This document shows positions 37,176 through 46,849 of a stretch of DNA of 64,000 nucleotides, in pieces. The position numbers were made by a program, and so were the translations under genes. The DNA is from Pseudorhodobacter sp. MZDSW-24AT (GTDB lineage Bacteria; Pseudomonadota; Alphaproteobacteria; Rhodobacterales; Rhodobacteraceae), in the NCBI RefSeq assembly GCF_002794355.1, contig NZ_PGOI01000007.1, forward strand, positions 620,001-684,000, read 5' to 3'. Positions within the stretch are counted from its first letter, which is position 1, and each line of letters starts with the position of its first letter. Below the pieces are notes generated by a model, which saw nothing but the letters and a program-made list of their open reading frames with translations, was not told where the DNA came from and ran no database searches.

Positions 37176-38171
37176 ATGATCCTGCAACGCAGACTGACAT
37201 TGGTGATCGCGACAGGCGCGGTTGCTTTGGGTGCGGGTCATTACGTTCAGCAGAAGGCTGGTGAGCGCGCGGCAGCAGAACCTGCCGATCTGATTGTCTC
37301 CGAAGTCAAACCGGTGGCTGCTGGCCCCTCTGACCAACGGGCAGCGCCACCCCGGGTGGACGCTCCTGCAGCGCCGCTTGAGGCCGCCCCCATGGTGGTG
37401 CCTCCGCTTTCAGAAGCATCGCCCACAGAAGATTTCGCACCGACCGAGCGTCTGGCCGCAGTCGAAGCCGAATCGTCGATTGCGACGCCATCTTTGCCTG
37501 CGCCAGAGCAGATGCCGGATTGCCAGATCAGCTTTGAGCTTTTGGCACAGCCCAATGCCTTAATCGGTGTTTCGCTGCTGGCGCCCTGCCACCCGGATCA
37601 ACGTGTGGTGTTGCGGCATGCGGGGCTTGCCATCACTGGCCGGACCTCTGCCAGTGGTGCGCTCTCTGCCACGCTGCCGGCTCTCACGCCGGTGGCAGAG
37701 GTTGAAGCTGGATTCGCAGATGGCGAAAGCGCGCGTGGCACGCTTGCGATCGCAGATTTCCAGTCTGTGCAGCGCTTTGCCGTGCAGTGGCAGGATAAGG
37801 ATTCCTTTCAATTGCATGCGTTTGAAAACGGTGCAGGTTACAATCAGCCGGGTCACATCTCCGCGGTCTCTACAGGCCCCACAGGCGATTCCGGCAGCGT
37901 TGTCACTCTCGGCGATGCCTCGGTCAGCTTGCCGCTTATGGCCGAGGTTTACACCTTTGGCTCGGCCACAAATGTCGATCTGGTGCTGGAGGCTGCGATC
38001 ACACCATCCACCTGCAATCGCGAAATCCTTGGGGAGGCCATTCTAGCGACTGGCGGAGCGGTTGAGGTGACCGACCTGACCTTGGCGATGCCGGGCTGCG
38101 ATGCTGTCGGCGATATTCTTGTATTGAAAAACCTGCTGCAGGACATGACACTCGCCATCGCAGACGAATAG
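37176..38171 (+). CDS. Exported protein of unknown function
   Basis: 331 residues. A single N-terminal hydrophobic helix (about 7-22) without a clear cleavage site suggests a periplasmic protein anchored by a signal anchor. A Pro/Ala-rich linker (about 30-110) precedes a C-terminal beta-rich domain starting CQISFELLAQPNALIGVSLL with four cysteines that could form disulfides. I do not recognise a family. Its stop is 15 bp from the start of the PstS/OmpA fusion, so the two are probably one operon and act together in the envelope. Confidence 0.7.
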   Translation: MILQRRLTLVIATGAVALGAGHYVQQKAGERAAAEPADLIVSEVKPVAAGPSDQRAAPPRVDAPAAPLEAAPMVVPPLSEASPTEDFAPTERLAAVEAESSIATPSLPAPEQMPDCQISFELLAQPNALIGVSLLAPCHPDQRVVLRHAGLAITGRTSASGALSATLPALTPVAEVEAGFADGESARGTLAIADFQSVQRFAVQWQDKDSFQLHAFENGAGYNQPGHISAVSTGPTGDSGSVVTLGDASVSLPLMAEVYTFGSATNVDLVLEAAITPSTCNREILGEAILATGGAVEVTDLTLAMPGCDAVGDILVLKNLLQDMTLAIADE

Positions 38172-38186
38172 GGCGGCACAAGGTTC

Positions 38187-39695
38187 ATGCGGGCAAAATT
38201 CTGGTGCGCGGCGGGTTTCGCCGCGTTTTTTGTTCCGGCCGCTGCCGGGGCGCAGGACATCACCCTGTCGGCGCGCGAAGGCGGGTTGGAGATTTCCGGC
38301 ACGTTGCAAGGCTATGACGGTGAGTTCTACCGGATCGATACCGTGTATGGTCTGCTGACCATTGATGCCGCCGGGGTGATCTGCGACGGGCCGGCATGCC
38401 CCGATCTGACCGCGCCAAAGGCGAACATTCGAATCGTGGGGCTGCCCGGAATTGGCGAGTCGTTGCTGCCGCCCTTGATTCGGGCCTTTGCCGAGGCGCG
38501 CGGACTGACCTATTCCGCTGTTGCAGAGGATGGCTATCGCGCCACGGTCAGCGACCCCAAGGGCGGCGCGCTCTTGGCGGAGATCCACTTTGCTGCGGCG
38601 ACCTCTGATGAGGCACGGGAGGATGTGCAGGCAGGGCGCGCCGAGGTGATATTGGCGGCGATGACAGAACCCGATCTTGGCGCGCGGGTCCTGGCCTTGG
38701 ATGCGATGGTGCCCATCGTGGCGCCGGACAATCCTTTGCCGCGTATCAGCACGCGCGATCTGGCGCGGGTGCTGGCGGGTGAGGTGGGCAATTGGGCCGA
38801 GGTGGGCGGCCCCGACATGCCCTTGGTCCTGCATGGATTGCGCGCGGACGCAGCCCTTCAGCGGGCCCTTGGTGCGCGTTTGGGGCGAGAGGTCTTGGCG
38901 CAGGTGCGGCATGACGATGTCGCGTCTCTGGCTGCTGCGGTCGAGCGCGACCCATGGTCCATCGCCATGACGTTGCGCGCTGCTGTGGCAGGGGCACGCA
39001 GCTTGCCGTTGACCGACAGTTGCGGCTTTCCGCTTTTGCCCTCTGCGCTGGCGGTCAAGGCGGAAGATTATCCGCTGTCGCTTCCGATCTATCTCCTGAC
39101 GCCCAAGCGGCGCTTGCCCTTGTTTTTGCGCGAGTTTCTGACCTACCTTGAGACGCCACAGGCGCAATCGGCTGTCGCGGCGGCAGGTTGGATCGACCGC
39201 CAGCCCGAACGGCAGCCGCTGACGGCCGATGGTCTGCGCCTGATCAATGCCATTCAAGGCGCAGGCGAAGAGACGACATTGGCCGATTTGCAGCGCCTTG
39301 CCGCCGCAATGAATGGGGCGGATCGCCTGTCGCTTACCTTTCGCTTTGAGGATGGTGCGAGCCAACTTGACGCCCATTCGCGCGACAACCTTGCCGATCT
39401 GGCGCGCCTGATCGAGGTTGGCACGTTTCGCAATCATGCACTGGTGCTGGCAGGGTTTTCGGATGGCAGCGGCGCGGCCGCTGCCAACCTGTCGCTCAGC
39501 CAGGTTCGGGCCGAAGGTGTGTTGACGGCCCTTGCAGAGGCGGGCGTGGCAGCGGGGGATTTGCCGCAGGTGATGGCTTTTGGCGAAGCCATGCCGATGG
39601 CCTGCGATGAAACGCAGGCGGGGCGTCGCCTGAACCGGCGGGTGGAGGTTTGGCTGAAGCCTGTTTTTACAGATACCCCCCCGACCGAAAACTGA
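38187..39695 (+). CDS. Phosphate-binding-like (PstS-type) protein fused to an OmpA C-terminal domain
   Basis: 502 residues. The signal peptide ends at AAGAQ. Residues ~75-340 resemble PstS-like substrate-binding proteins (IRIVGLPGIGESLLPPLIRAF, then GEVGNWAEVGG). The last ~125 residues are an OmpA-like peptidoglycan-binding domain (FRFEDGASQLDAHSRDNLADLA, NLSLSQVRAEGV, RRLNRRVEVWL). The fusion would hold a ligand-binding domain near the cell wall. Ligand unknown. Its 3' end overlaps radC by 29 bp. Confidence 0.82.
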   Translation: MRAKFWCAAGFAAFFVPAAAGAQDITLSAREGGLEISGTLQGYDGEFYRIDTVYGLLTIDAAGVICDGPACPDLTAPKANIRIVGLPGIGESLLPPLIRAFAEARGLTYSAVAEDGYRATVSDPKGGALLAEIHFAAATSDEAREDVQAGRAEVILAAMTEPDLGARVLALDAMVPIVAPDNPLPRISTRDLARVLAGEVGNWAEVGGPDMPLVLHGLRADAALQRALGARLGREVLAQVRHDDVASLAAAVERDPWSIAMTLRAAVAGARSLPLTDSCGFPLLPSALAVKAEDYPLSLPIYLLTPKRRLPLFLREFLTYLETPQAQSAVAAAGWIDRQPERQPLTADGLRLINAIQGAGEETTLADLQRLAAAMNGADRLSLTFRFEDGASQLDAHSRDNLADLARLIEVGTFRNHALVLAGFSDGSGAAAANLSLSQVRAEGVLTALAEAGVAAGDLPQVMAFGEAMPMACDETQAGRRLNRRVEVWLKPVFTDTPPTEN

Positions 39696-40434
39696 GTTCG
39701 CGGCTTTTGCCGATGATCAGATGGTCATGCAGGGTGAGGCCGAGGACCTGACACGCCTCTTGCACCTGATGCGTCATCGTGATGTCGGCGCTGCTGGGAG
39801 TTGGGTCACCGGACGGGTGATTGTGCACCAAAATCAATGCGGAAGCGTTCAGCTCCAGCGCGCGCTTGACCACTTCGCGCGGGTAGACAGGCACATGATC
39901 GACCGTGCCGCGGGCCTGTTCTTCATCGGCGATCAGGGTGTTCTTGCGATCCAGAAACAGAATGCGGAACTGTTCGGTTTCGCGGTGCGCCATGGTGGTG
40001 TGGCAATAGTCCAGCAGCGCATCCCATGAGGACAACACCTGCCGGTGCATCACGCGCGCCCGCATCATGCGCTGAGAGACCGATTCGAAGATTTTGAGTT
40101 CACAAACAACGGCTTCCCCCACCCCTTTGACCGATTGAAGGCGCGGCACCGGTGCAGAGATCACACGATTCAGGTCGCCGAATGTGTCGATCAGCAGATG
40201 CGCGAGCGGTTTGACATCTTGCCGCGGAATGGCGCGAAACAACAGCAATTCAAGCAGTTCATAATCGGGCATCGCCGCGCCGCCGCCTGCCATAAAGCGA
40301 TCGCGCAGGCGTTTGCGGTGATCGGCGATGTAGGACGGCAGCTTTGCGGGCAGAGGCGATGGTGCGGCTTCATCCGTATCCCCGTCAGCGGGGAACAGAG
40401 GGAGGGAGCGGTCGTGAAATCCGTGCTGTGCCAT
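39667..40434 (-). CDS. radC: RadC-like JAB-domain protein
   Basis: 255 residues. An N-terminal helix-hairpin-helix region (PDYELLELLLFRAIPRQDV, LQSVKGVGEAVVCEL) precedes a JAB/MPN metalloprotease-like domain whose metal motif is intact (ALILVHNHPSGDPTPSSAD). The old DNA-repair role of RadC is doubtful; the family's real function is unknown. I chose the ATG at 40434. The coding end overlaps the convergent PstS/OmpA gene. Confidence 0.88.
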   Translation of the reverse strand: MAQHGFHDRSLPLFPADGDTDEAAPSPLPAKLPSYIADHRKRLRDRFMAGGGAAMPDYELLELLLFRAIPRQDVKPLAHLLIDTFGDLNRVISAPVPRLQSVKGVGEAVVCELKIFESVSQRMMRARVMHRQVLSSWDALLDYCHTTMAHRETEQFRILFLDRKNTLIADEEQARGTVDHVPVYPREVVKRALELNASALILVHNHPSGDPTPSSADITMTHQVQEACQVLGLTLHDHLIIGKSRELSFRSGGYL

Positions 40435-40581
40435 GACGGGCAGGGTGGCAGGGCTTGCTGAACAAAGCGTTAACAGAGGCGCCGTGCGCCGCAAAAGGCG
40501 CGTCTGATCCACGTCTGGGGCGCGTATGGCCAAGGTATGGTTCACGTCATGACATGCCGGCAAAAGGCGTGGCGGGCAGGC

Positions 40582-40614
40582 AAAAGAAAAGCCCCGCCGG
40601 TTTCCCGGCGGGGC
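40582..40614 (-). terminator. Intrinsic terminator of dnaJ
   Basis: On the minus strand a 10-bp stem GGCCCCGCCGG-type/CCGGCGGGGC with loop GAAA is followed by TTTTCTTTT. It lies 27 bp beyond the dnaJ stop. Confidence 0.85.
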
Positions 40615-40640
40615 CTGTGTCCGCGCTTCAAGATCGGGGG

Positions 40641-41789
40641 TCAGCTTTTCATGCCGTCCCAGAAACCCTTGACCTTGGAGAAGAAGGAAGAGCCTTCGGG
40701 GTTGTTCTCTTCCGACAGCTTTTCAAACTCACGCAGCAGCTCTTTCTGCCGGGAGGTCAGGTTCACCGGCGTTTCCACCGCGAGTTCGATCAGCATATCG
40801 CCAACGCCGCCGCCGCGCAGGGCAGGCATGCCCTTTGAGCGCAGACGCAGTTGCTTGCCCGATTGCGCCCCCGCCGGGACTTTCACACGGCTGCGGCCGC
40901 CATCGATCGTTGGCACTTCGACTTCGCCGCCGATCGCGGCCGTGGCCATGCTGACCGGAACCCGGCAATAGAGATGCGCGCCATCGCGTTGGAACAGGGC
41001 ATGTTCCTTGACCTCGATAAAGATATAGAGGTCGCCGGACGGGCCGCCGCGCAAGCCTGCCTCACCCTCACCGGCGAGCCGGATGCGGGTGCCGGTTTCC
41101 ACCCCGGCGGGAATGTTCACCGAAAGCGCACGCTCTTTCTCGACCCGGCCTTGGCCGCCACAGGCACGGCAGGGGTTCTTGATGATCTGGCCCATGCCAT
41201 TGCAGGTGGGGCAGGTGCGTTCGACGGTGAAAAAGCCCTGTTGCGCGCGCACCTTGCCCATGCCCGAACAGGTGGGGCAGGTGGTGGGTTCGGCGCCGCC
41301 TTCGGCACCCGAGCCCCGGCAGACTTCGCAAGCGGTGGAGGTGGGCACGTTGATGGTTTTTTGGATGCCCTTGAACGCCTCTTCCAGCGAGATGCGCAGG
41401 TTGTAACGCAGGTCAGAGCCGCGCTGTGCGCGCGAACGACCGCCGCCGCCGCCGCGCCCGCCCATGAAATCGCCGAACAAGTCTTCGAACACATCCGAGA
41501 AGGCGGAGGCAAAATCTCCATTGCCGCCAGCGCCCGGATGGCCGCGCCCGCCGCCCATGCCGCCTTCAAAGGCGGCGTGGCCGTAGCGGTCATAAGCCGC
41601 TTTCTTGTCGGCGTCCTTCAAAACCTCATAAGCCTCGTTCACTTCCTTGAACTGGGCTTCTGCATTGGGATTGTCTGAATTGCGATCTGGGTGAAGCTCT
41701 TTTGCTTTCGACCGATAGGCCTTTTTAAGGTCTTCTGCCGAAGAGCCCTTGGGCACGCCCAGAACATCGTAAAAGTCGCGTTTTGCCAT
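40641..41789 (-). CDS. dnaJ: Chaperone DnaJ
   Basis: 382 residues. The J domain has HPD ([10 protein letters not shown]), followed by a Gly/Phe-rich stretch ([18 protein letters not shown]), four zinc motifs ([32 protein letters not shown]) and the C-terminal substrate-binding region. It stimulates DnaK ATPase and delivers clients. It lies 76 bp downstream of dnaK with a strong hairpin in the gap. Confidence 0.97.
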   Translation of the reverse strand: MAKRDFYDVLGVPKGSSAEDLKKAYRSKAKELHPDRNSDNPNAEAQFKEVNEAYEVLKDADKKAAYDRYGHAAFEGGMGGGRGHPGAGGNGDFASAFSDVFEDLFGDFMGGRGGGGGRSRAQRGSDLRYNLRISLEEAFKGIQKTINVPTSTACEVCRGSGAEGGAEPTTCPTCSGMGKVRAQQGFFTVERTCPTCNGMGQIIKNPCRACGGQGRVEKERALSVNIPAGVETGTRIRLAGEGEAGLRGGPSGDLYIFIEVKEHALFQRDGAHLYCRVPVSMATAAIGGEVEVPTIDGGRSRVKVPAGAQSGKQLRLRSKGMPALRGGGVGDMLIELAVETPVNLTSRQKELLREFEKLSEENNPEGSSFFSKVKGFWDGMKS

Positions 41790-41818
41790 GGGTTAGAACC
41801 CCTTTCCCGAACCGGAGA

Positions 41819-41844
41819 GGGGCGGTCCGTTGCCGGACCGCCCC
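41819..41844 (-). repeat. Inverted repeat between dnaK and dnaJ
   Basis: A perfect 11-bp stem GGGGCGGTCCG/CGGACCGCCCC with loop TTGC, 22 bp past the dnaK stop. On the transcribed (minus) strand no T tract follows, so it is more likely an mRNA processing or stabilising hairpin, or a partial terminator that lowers dnaJ relative to dnaK. Confidence 0.6.
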
Positions 41845-41865
41845 CTTTTCCCGTGTCCTGCGGTC

Positions 41866-43779
41866 TTACTTCCGCTTGTTTTCGCCCAAATCCTCGAAGT
41901 CGGCATCGACGATATCTTCGTCAATGTCACGAGGACGGTCTGGATCTGCGCCGTCCGCGTCGCCTTCGGCTTGGCTGGCTTTATAGATCGCCTCGCCCAG
42001 CTTCATGGCGGCTTCGGTCAGGTTCTGGATGCCCGAGCGGATTTTGCCCGCATCGTTGCCCTTCAGCGCTTCTTCCAGCGGCTGCATCGCAAGCTCGATG
42101 GCTTCGACCGTGCTTGGATCCACCTTGTCAGAATGCTCTTTGAGCGACTTCTGCGTGGAGTGCAGGAGGCTTTCGCCTTGGTTCTTGGTTTCCACCAGCT
42201 CGCGGCGTTCCTTGTCTGCCTCGGCATTGGCTTCGGCGTCGCGGACCATCTTTTCGATGTCCTCATCCGACAGGCCGCCCGAGGCCTGAATGGTGATCGC
42301 CTGTTCCTTGTTGGTGCCTTTGTCCTTGGCTTTCACCGACACGATGCCGTTGGCGTCGATGTCGAAGGTCACCTCGATCTGCGGCATGCCGCGCGGGGCG
42401 GGCGGGATGTTTTCAAGGTTGAACTGGCCCAGCATCTTGTTGTCGGCCGCCATCTCACGCTCACCCTGGAACACCCGGATCGTCACGGCGTTCTGATTGT
42501 CTTCCGCGGTCGAGAAGATCTGGCTTTTCTTGGTGGGGATGGTGGTGTTGCGATCGATCAGGCGGGTGAAGACACCACCCAGCGTCTCGATTCCCAGCGA
42601 CAGCGGGGTCACGTCGAGCAGAACCACATCCTTGACGTCGCCTTGCAGAACGCCTGCCTGAATGGCGGCGCCGGCGGCAACCACTTCATCCGGGTTCACG
42701 CCCTTGTTCGGCTCTTTGCCAAAGAACTTGGTCACTTCTTCGATCACGCGCGGCATGCGGGTCATACCGCCGACCAGAACCACCTCGTCGATGTCGCCCA
42801 CCGAGAGACCGGCGTCTTTCAGCGCGGCTTGGCATGGCTTCATCGAGCGTTTGATCAGGTCATCCACCAGCGATTCCAGCTTGGCACGGGTCAGCTTCAC
42901 CACAAGGTGCAGCGGCTGGCCGGTGGTCTTGTCCATCGAGATGAACGGCTGGTTGATTTCGGTCTGGCTGGACGAAGACAGTTCGATCTTGGCTTTTTCC
43001 GCCGCCTCTTTCAGGCGCTGAAGGGCCATCTTGTCCAGCGTCAGGTCGACGCCATGCTCTTTCTTGAACTGCTCGGCCAGATAGGACACGATGCGCATGT
43101 CGAAGTCTTCCCCGCCGAGGAAGGTATCCCCGTTGGTGGATTTCACTTCGAACAGGCCATCGTCGATTTCCAGAATGGTGATGTCGAAGGTGCCGCCACC
43201 AAGGTCATAGACCGCGATGGTTTTGGTTTCCTTCTTGTCCAGACCATAGGCCAGAGCGGCAGCGGTGGGTTCGTTGATGATCCGCAGCACTTCCAGACCG
43301 GCAATCTTGCCCGCATCCTTGGTGGCTTGACGCTGCGCGTCATTGAAATAGGCGGGCACGGTGATCACGGCTTGGGTGACGGTTTCACCCAAGTAGGACT
43401 CCGCGGTTTCCTTCATCTTTTGCAGGATGATCGCGGACACCTGGCTGGGCGAATACTTCTCGCCGCGCACTTCGACCCAAGCATCGCCGTTGCCGCCATT
43501 GACGACCTTATACGGCATGTTCTTCTGATCCTTGAGGATCGCCGGATCATCAAAGCGGCGGCCAATCAGGCGCTTGACCGCGAAAATGGTGTTGCTGGCG
43601 TTGGTGACGGCCTGCCGTTTGGCGGCCTGACCCACAAGGCGTTCGCTTTCGGTGAACGCCACGATGGACGGCGTGGTGCGTGCACCTTCCGAGTTTTCGA
43701 TCACGCGGGGCTGCGACCCATCCATGATGGCGACGCAAGAGTTGGTTGTTCCAAGGTCGATACCGATGACTTTGGCCAT
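41866..43779 (-). CDS. dnaK: Chaperone DnaK (Hsp70)
   Basis: 637 residues, full length. ATPase domain motifs are [32 protein letters not shown] and [15 protein letters not shown]; the substrate-binding domain and lid follow, ending in an acidic tail ([13 protein letters not shown]). It folds and refolds proteins with DnaJ and GrpE. A heat-shock-like promoter lies about 110 bp upstream. Confidence 0.98.
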   Translation of the reverse strand: MAKVIGIDLGTTNSCVAIMDGSQPRVIENSEGARTTPSIVAFTESERLVGQAAKRQAVTNASNTIFAVKRLIGRRFDDPAILKDQKNMPYKVVNGGNGDAWVEVRGEKYSPSQVSAIILQKMKETAESYLGETVTQAVITVPAYFNDAQRQATKDAGKIAGLEVLRIINEPTAAALAYGLDKKETKTIAVYDLGGGTFDITILEIDDGLFEVKSTNGDTFLGGEDFDMRIVSYLAEQFKKEHGVDLTLDKMALQRLKEAAEKAKIELSSSSQTEINQPFISMDKTTGQPLHLVVKLTRAKLESLVDDLIKRSMKPCQAALKDAGLSVGDIDEVVLVGGMTRMPRVIEEVTKFFGKEPNKGVNPDEVVAAGAAIQAGVLQGDVKDVVLLDVTPLSLGIETLGGVFTRLIDRNTTIPTKKSQIFSTAEDNQNAVTIRVFQGEREMAADNKMLGQFNLENIPPAPRGMPQIEVTFDIDANGIVSVKAKDKGTNKEQAITIQASGGLSDEDIEKMVRDAEANAEADKERRELVETKNQGESLLHSTQKSLKEHSDKVDPSTVEAIELAMQPLEEALKGNDAGKIRSGIQNLTEAAMKLGEAIYKASQAEGDADGADPDRPRDIDEDIVDADFEDLGENKRK

Positions 43780-44081
43780 GTTTTGATCCCTTTCTACAGG
43801 CGATGGTCTTGGCGCGGGCCCGATGCGGCACCCTTGCCCATGGAGCGTGCGGCGAAATCGGTGGATCCCGAGTTACCGTTGCGTGCTGTATATAGGTGCC
43901 GGTCATTTTGCCTGCAACAGGGTCTCCGGCCCCCGTGTCGCTAATTTTTCGCATCCCGTCCGGCCTTGCGCGGGCCGCCGCCGGAGGGTGGCGGACGGGT
44001 CATCCTGTCGCAGGGGAGGAACAGCAGGCGCGCGCGGGCGTTGGTTTGTCATGGATTTTCAACGAGAAGAAGGATGTATTG
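43780..44081. other. 302-bp divergent region between dnaK and the eRF1-like gene
   Basis: It holds the dnaK promoter and about 110 bp of dnaK leader on the minus strand. On the plus strand the part next to the eRF1-like gene is GC-rich and I see no clear promoter there, although some control element for that gene must be expected. Confidence 0.4.
43886..43918 (-). promoter_or_regulatory. Promoter of dnaK (RpoH-like or sigma70-like)
   Basis: On the minus strand GTTGCAG (TTG at 43917-43915) is followed after 18 bp by CCTATATACA (43896-43887). Read as sigma70 it is TTGCAG, 17 bp, TATATA. It closely resembles the element before hslO, pointing to heat-shock sigma factor control. Confidence 0.55.
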
Positions 44082-45203
44082 ATGCTTCATGTCGACATTC
44101 CGACCAAGACGCAGATTGACACACTGATTGCGGCACGGGGGGATGCGCTGGTTTCTTTCTATGTTCCAACCACGCCGGAAACGCAGCACATCGGTCAGGC
44201 CCGCACCATATTGGGCAACCTGCTGAAGGAGGCGGAGGCTCAGCTTGAGGCCGCCGCAACGCCCAAGCGCGCGATCTGGCCAATCTCTGAACAGGTGAAT
44301 GACCTGCTGGATGATGATGCATTCTGGAGCAAGCAGGCGAACAGCCTTGCTGTGTTTGTCAGCCCAGACCGCTTGCGGGCCTTCCGGGTGCCGAACCGGC
44401 TGAGCGAGGGCGTGCATGTGGGCGACCGTTATTTCACCAAACCCCTGCTTCGGGCTGTGTCTGGCCTCAACCATGCCTTTGTGCTTGCGCTCGCCGAAAA
44501 TGACGTGCGCCTGATCGAGGTCTTTGCCGATCTGCCGCCGCAGGAGCGCCGGGTGGCTGATCTTCCGAAAGACGCGGCCTCGGCCAATGGCACGGCGAAT
44601 GTGAATTCGCGCAGCTATTCTGGGCGGATCGGGGGCGCTGAAGGCCAGAATGTCTTGCTGCGCGCCTATTGCCGCAAGATCGATGAGGCGCTGCGCCCGG
44701 TTCTGGCGGGGCGCGACGAGCCGCTGATTCTTGCGGCGACGGAGCCGCTGTTGTCGATGTTCCGCTCGGTGACCACACAGGACACTCTTGTCGAGGATGC
44801 GATCAGGACGAGCCCGGCCAACATGACCGCGGCGCAACTGGACAGCGCGGCCCGGCCAATTCTGGACGCCGAACAGGCCAAGGCCCTTGCCGATTTGCAA
44901 GACCGCTTTGCCGCGCTTGCGGGAGAAGGGCGGGCGCTGACCGATGTGGAGGAGGTCGCAAAGGCAGCGACTTTCGGCGCGGTCGACACCCTGTTCGTCG
45001 ATATCGACCATGTCGTGCCGGGCACGGTGGATGAAACGACAGGTGCCGTGACCTTTGCCAAGGAGGCCAGTGCCAAGACCCATGGCGTGATTGACGAGAT
45101 CGCCGCTCGGGTGATCACGACCGGCGGCACCGTGCTGGCCGTGCGGCAGGATGAGGTTCCGGGCAAGGGCGCCGTGGCCGCGCTGTTGCGCTATGCGGCC
45201 TGA
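44082..45203 (+). CDS. Bacterial eRF1-like (baeRF family) protein
   Basis: 373 residues, cytoplasmic. The three-part layout fits bacterial archaeo-eukaryotic release-factor-like proteins: an N-terminal domain with VSFYVPTTPETQHIGQAR, a middle RNase-H-like domain around HAFVLALAENDVRLIEV, a glycine-rich loop (RSYSGRIGGAEGQ), and a C-terminal L7Ae-like region (DTLFVDIDHVVPGTVD). The family is predicted to act on ribosomes, in rescue or termination; I know of no experimental role. It is divergent from dnaK, which suggests a stress link. The ATG at 44082 has AAGGA upstream. Confidence 0.7.
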   Translation: MLHVDIPTKTQIDTLIAARGDALVSFYVPTTPETQHIGQARTILGNLLKEAEAQLEAAATPKRAIWPISEQVNDLLDDDAFWSKQANSLAVFVSPDRLRAFRVPNRLSEGVHVGDRYFTKPLLRAVSGLNHAFVLALAENDVRLIEVFADLPPQERRVADLPKDAASANGTANVNSRSYSGRIGGAEGQNVLLRAYCRKIDEALRPVLAGRDEPLILAATEPLLSMFRSVTTQDTLVEDAIRTSPANMTAAQLDSAARPILDAEQAKALADLQDRFAALAGEGRALTDVEEVAKAATFGAVDTLFVDIDHVVPGTVDETTGAVTFAKEASAKTHGVIDEIAARVITTGGTVLAVRQDEVPGKGAVAALLRYAA

Positions 45204-45280
45204 TCCGGCGGATCACGCGCCGACAGCCGATCAGGGGCCTTGCAAAAGGCCCCTGACCCCCGCGCGAGTCTGGCGCCAAA

Positions 45281-45886
45281 TCACCGATGGTCGAGCGTGC
45301 AGCAGCCTTGCAGGGCCGAATTGCCATCCGGCGCTTCGGTGAACATGCGCGTGGAAAACCCGAATGCGCGGTCAGACATTCCGTCTGAACAGGCTTCGCG
45401 TGTGATGATCAGGGTGCGGTTCAGGGTCGGTCCTTCTTCCAGACTGATCAGATAACCCTGATCCGCCACCGCTTCTTGGGTAACCGTCATCGGCACCGCG
45501 CCGGTATCAGGTGAATTGTATTCCGCGCCACGCGGATAAAGGCTGACCGACCAGAAGGGTTCTGTCCCTAGACACGACAGGGGACGCGGCACGGCAAAAG
45601 GATCGTCCTGCTCTGTCGGGTTCAGATAGGCCATCGACACCCAGCCATTGCCTTCGGGCATGCCGATCTTGCCCCATTTCTTATCCTCCGACAGGCCGAG
45701 CACTTCGATGTGAAGCGTGAAGGGCCCAAGCTCGCCCACCACATCGGCGCGGGTCGACGGCTCTGACCGGACATTGAGCACATCATTTGCCGCCACTCCG
45801 CTGACTTCAAAGCTGGCCGGAAAAGGTTGTGCCAGTGCGCCCATGGGGCAAAGGCAGATCAAAAAGACGACACTCCCACGGATCAC
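45281..45886 (-). CDS. Exported protein with SH3-like domain and COG3650-like C-terminus
   Basis: 201 residues. The signal peptide ends near ALAQP. Residues ~30-95 are a bacterial SH3-like domain (LNVRSEPSTRADVVGELG and NGWVSMAYL). The second half (LSCLGTEPFWSVSL, CSDGMSDRAFGFST) resembles the COG3650/YbaY-like conserved membrane-protein domain that ends with a cysteine pair. The GTG at 45886 overlaps the stop of the upstream permease (GTGA); a TTG five codons earlier also exists. A periplasmic peptidoglycan- or protein-binding role is likely, but unproven. Confidence 0.72.
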   Translation of the reverse strand: MIRGSVVFLICLCPMGALAQPFPASFEVSGVAANDVLNVRSEPSTRADVVGELGPFTLHIEVLGLSEDKKWGKIGMPEGNGWVSMAYLNPTEQDDPFAVPRPLSCLGTEPFWSVSLYPRGAEYNSPDTGAVPMTVTQEAVADQGYLISLEEGPTLNRTLIITREACSDGMSDRAFGFSTRMFTEAPDGNSALQGCCTLDHR

Positions 45887-46704
45887 CGCTTGGCCCCCCA
45901 ACTGCTGGATGCATGTTTGCGGGTGTAGAATTCACCCATCAACCCGATCAGGATGCAGATCACCATCACCGTCACCGCGTAGCGGATCGAACTGTAATGC
46001 GGGTTGTAATTCAGGAAGATAAAGCCCCGCGCCTGATCGATGATGTGAAACAAGGGGTTCCAGTCGAAATAGGCCAGAACATAGGTGGGCATGGCATTGG
46101 CGACAAACATCTTGCCCGAGGCGATCATGTTGGCGCGCTGATAGATGGTGGACAAGATGCCGATGAATTCCGGCTGCCACGGCATCGCCGCCTTGAAAAC
46201 CATGCCAACCGCGACGCCGCTGCCCCATGCCAGAAACAGCATGCCCATGGTGCCGACCGGATCAAAGAGGGTGATCGGGGTGAACGCCGCATGATAGATG
46301 AACAGCACCACGCCTGCCGAAAGGATCTGGATGTAAAGCGCGCTGAGCGCGGCGGCGGCAATCGCGATGATCGGGTTCATCGGCGCATGTTTCATCATTG
46401 CCGAGGTGGGGCCATCGGAGCTGACCACGGCACCCACCGCCTTGGTGTGCGTCATGAACAGAAAGATGCCTGACATCACATAAAGCAGAAAGTCGCCGCG
46501 AATGGCATTGCCGCGCAAACCCAGCAGGTCGAACATCACATAAAACACGACCACCATGATGACCGTCTGCAGGATGTTCAGCAGCAGGCCGATCACGGCA
46601 TTGCCGTGGCTGCGCCGAATGGACCGGACCGTTGCGTGGAAAATAAGCTCCAGCATCGCAAACGCGCTGCGGCCCGGCGTCTTTCTCACCACAGGTCGGA
46701 ACAT
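45883..46704 (-). CDS. ABC-2 type polysaccharide export permease (KpsM-like)
   Basis: 273 residues with six predicted membrane helices. The family pattern is AVIGLLLNILQTVIMVVVFY, then YVMSGIFLFMTHTKA and the C-terminal FDWNPLFHIIDQARGFIFLNY typical of capsule and O-antigen exporters. It needs an ATPase partner (KpsT/RfbB), which is not adjacent or elsewhere in the window. It is divergent from cysQ and the glycan cluster and coupled to the SH3-domain gene. I chose the ATG at 46704. Confidence 0.86.
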   Translation of the reverse strand: MFRPVVRKTPGRSAFAMLELIFHATVRSIRRSHGNAVIGLLLNILQTVIMVVVFYVMFDLLGLRGNAIRGDFLLYVMSGIFLFMTHTKAVGAVVSSDGPTSAMMKHAPMNPIIAIAAAALSALYIQILSAGVVLFIYHAAFTPITLFDPVGTMGMLFLAWGSGVAVGMVFKAAMPWQPEFIGILSTIYQRANMIASGKMFVANAMPTYVLAYFDWNPLFHIIDQARGFIFLNYNPHYSSIRYAVTVMVICILIGLMGEFYTRKHASSSWGAKR

Positions 46705-46849
46705 TTCTGCCCTGTCCTCTTGAGGGGTCCGGCGGGAACCCCCTACCATAACAGCGGAAATCTTGATGTTTCCTTTAAGGCGATGATAAGGCCAGCAGAT
46801 ATTTTAAGCAACTGTTGTGCCTTGATCGGCGCACGGACGGGAGGCGAAT

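Noticed and set aside
41830-43944. 704-codon plus-strand frame opposite dnaK
   Set aside because: It mirrors dnaK codon use and has no motifs; dnaK on the other strand is certain.
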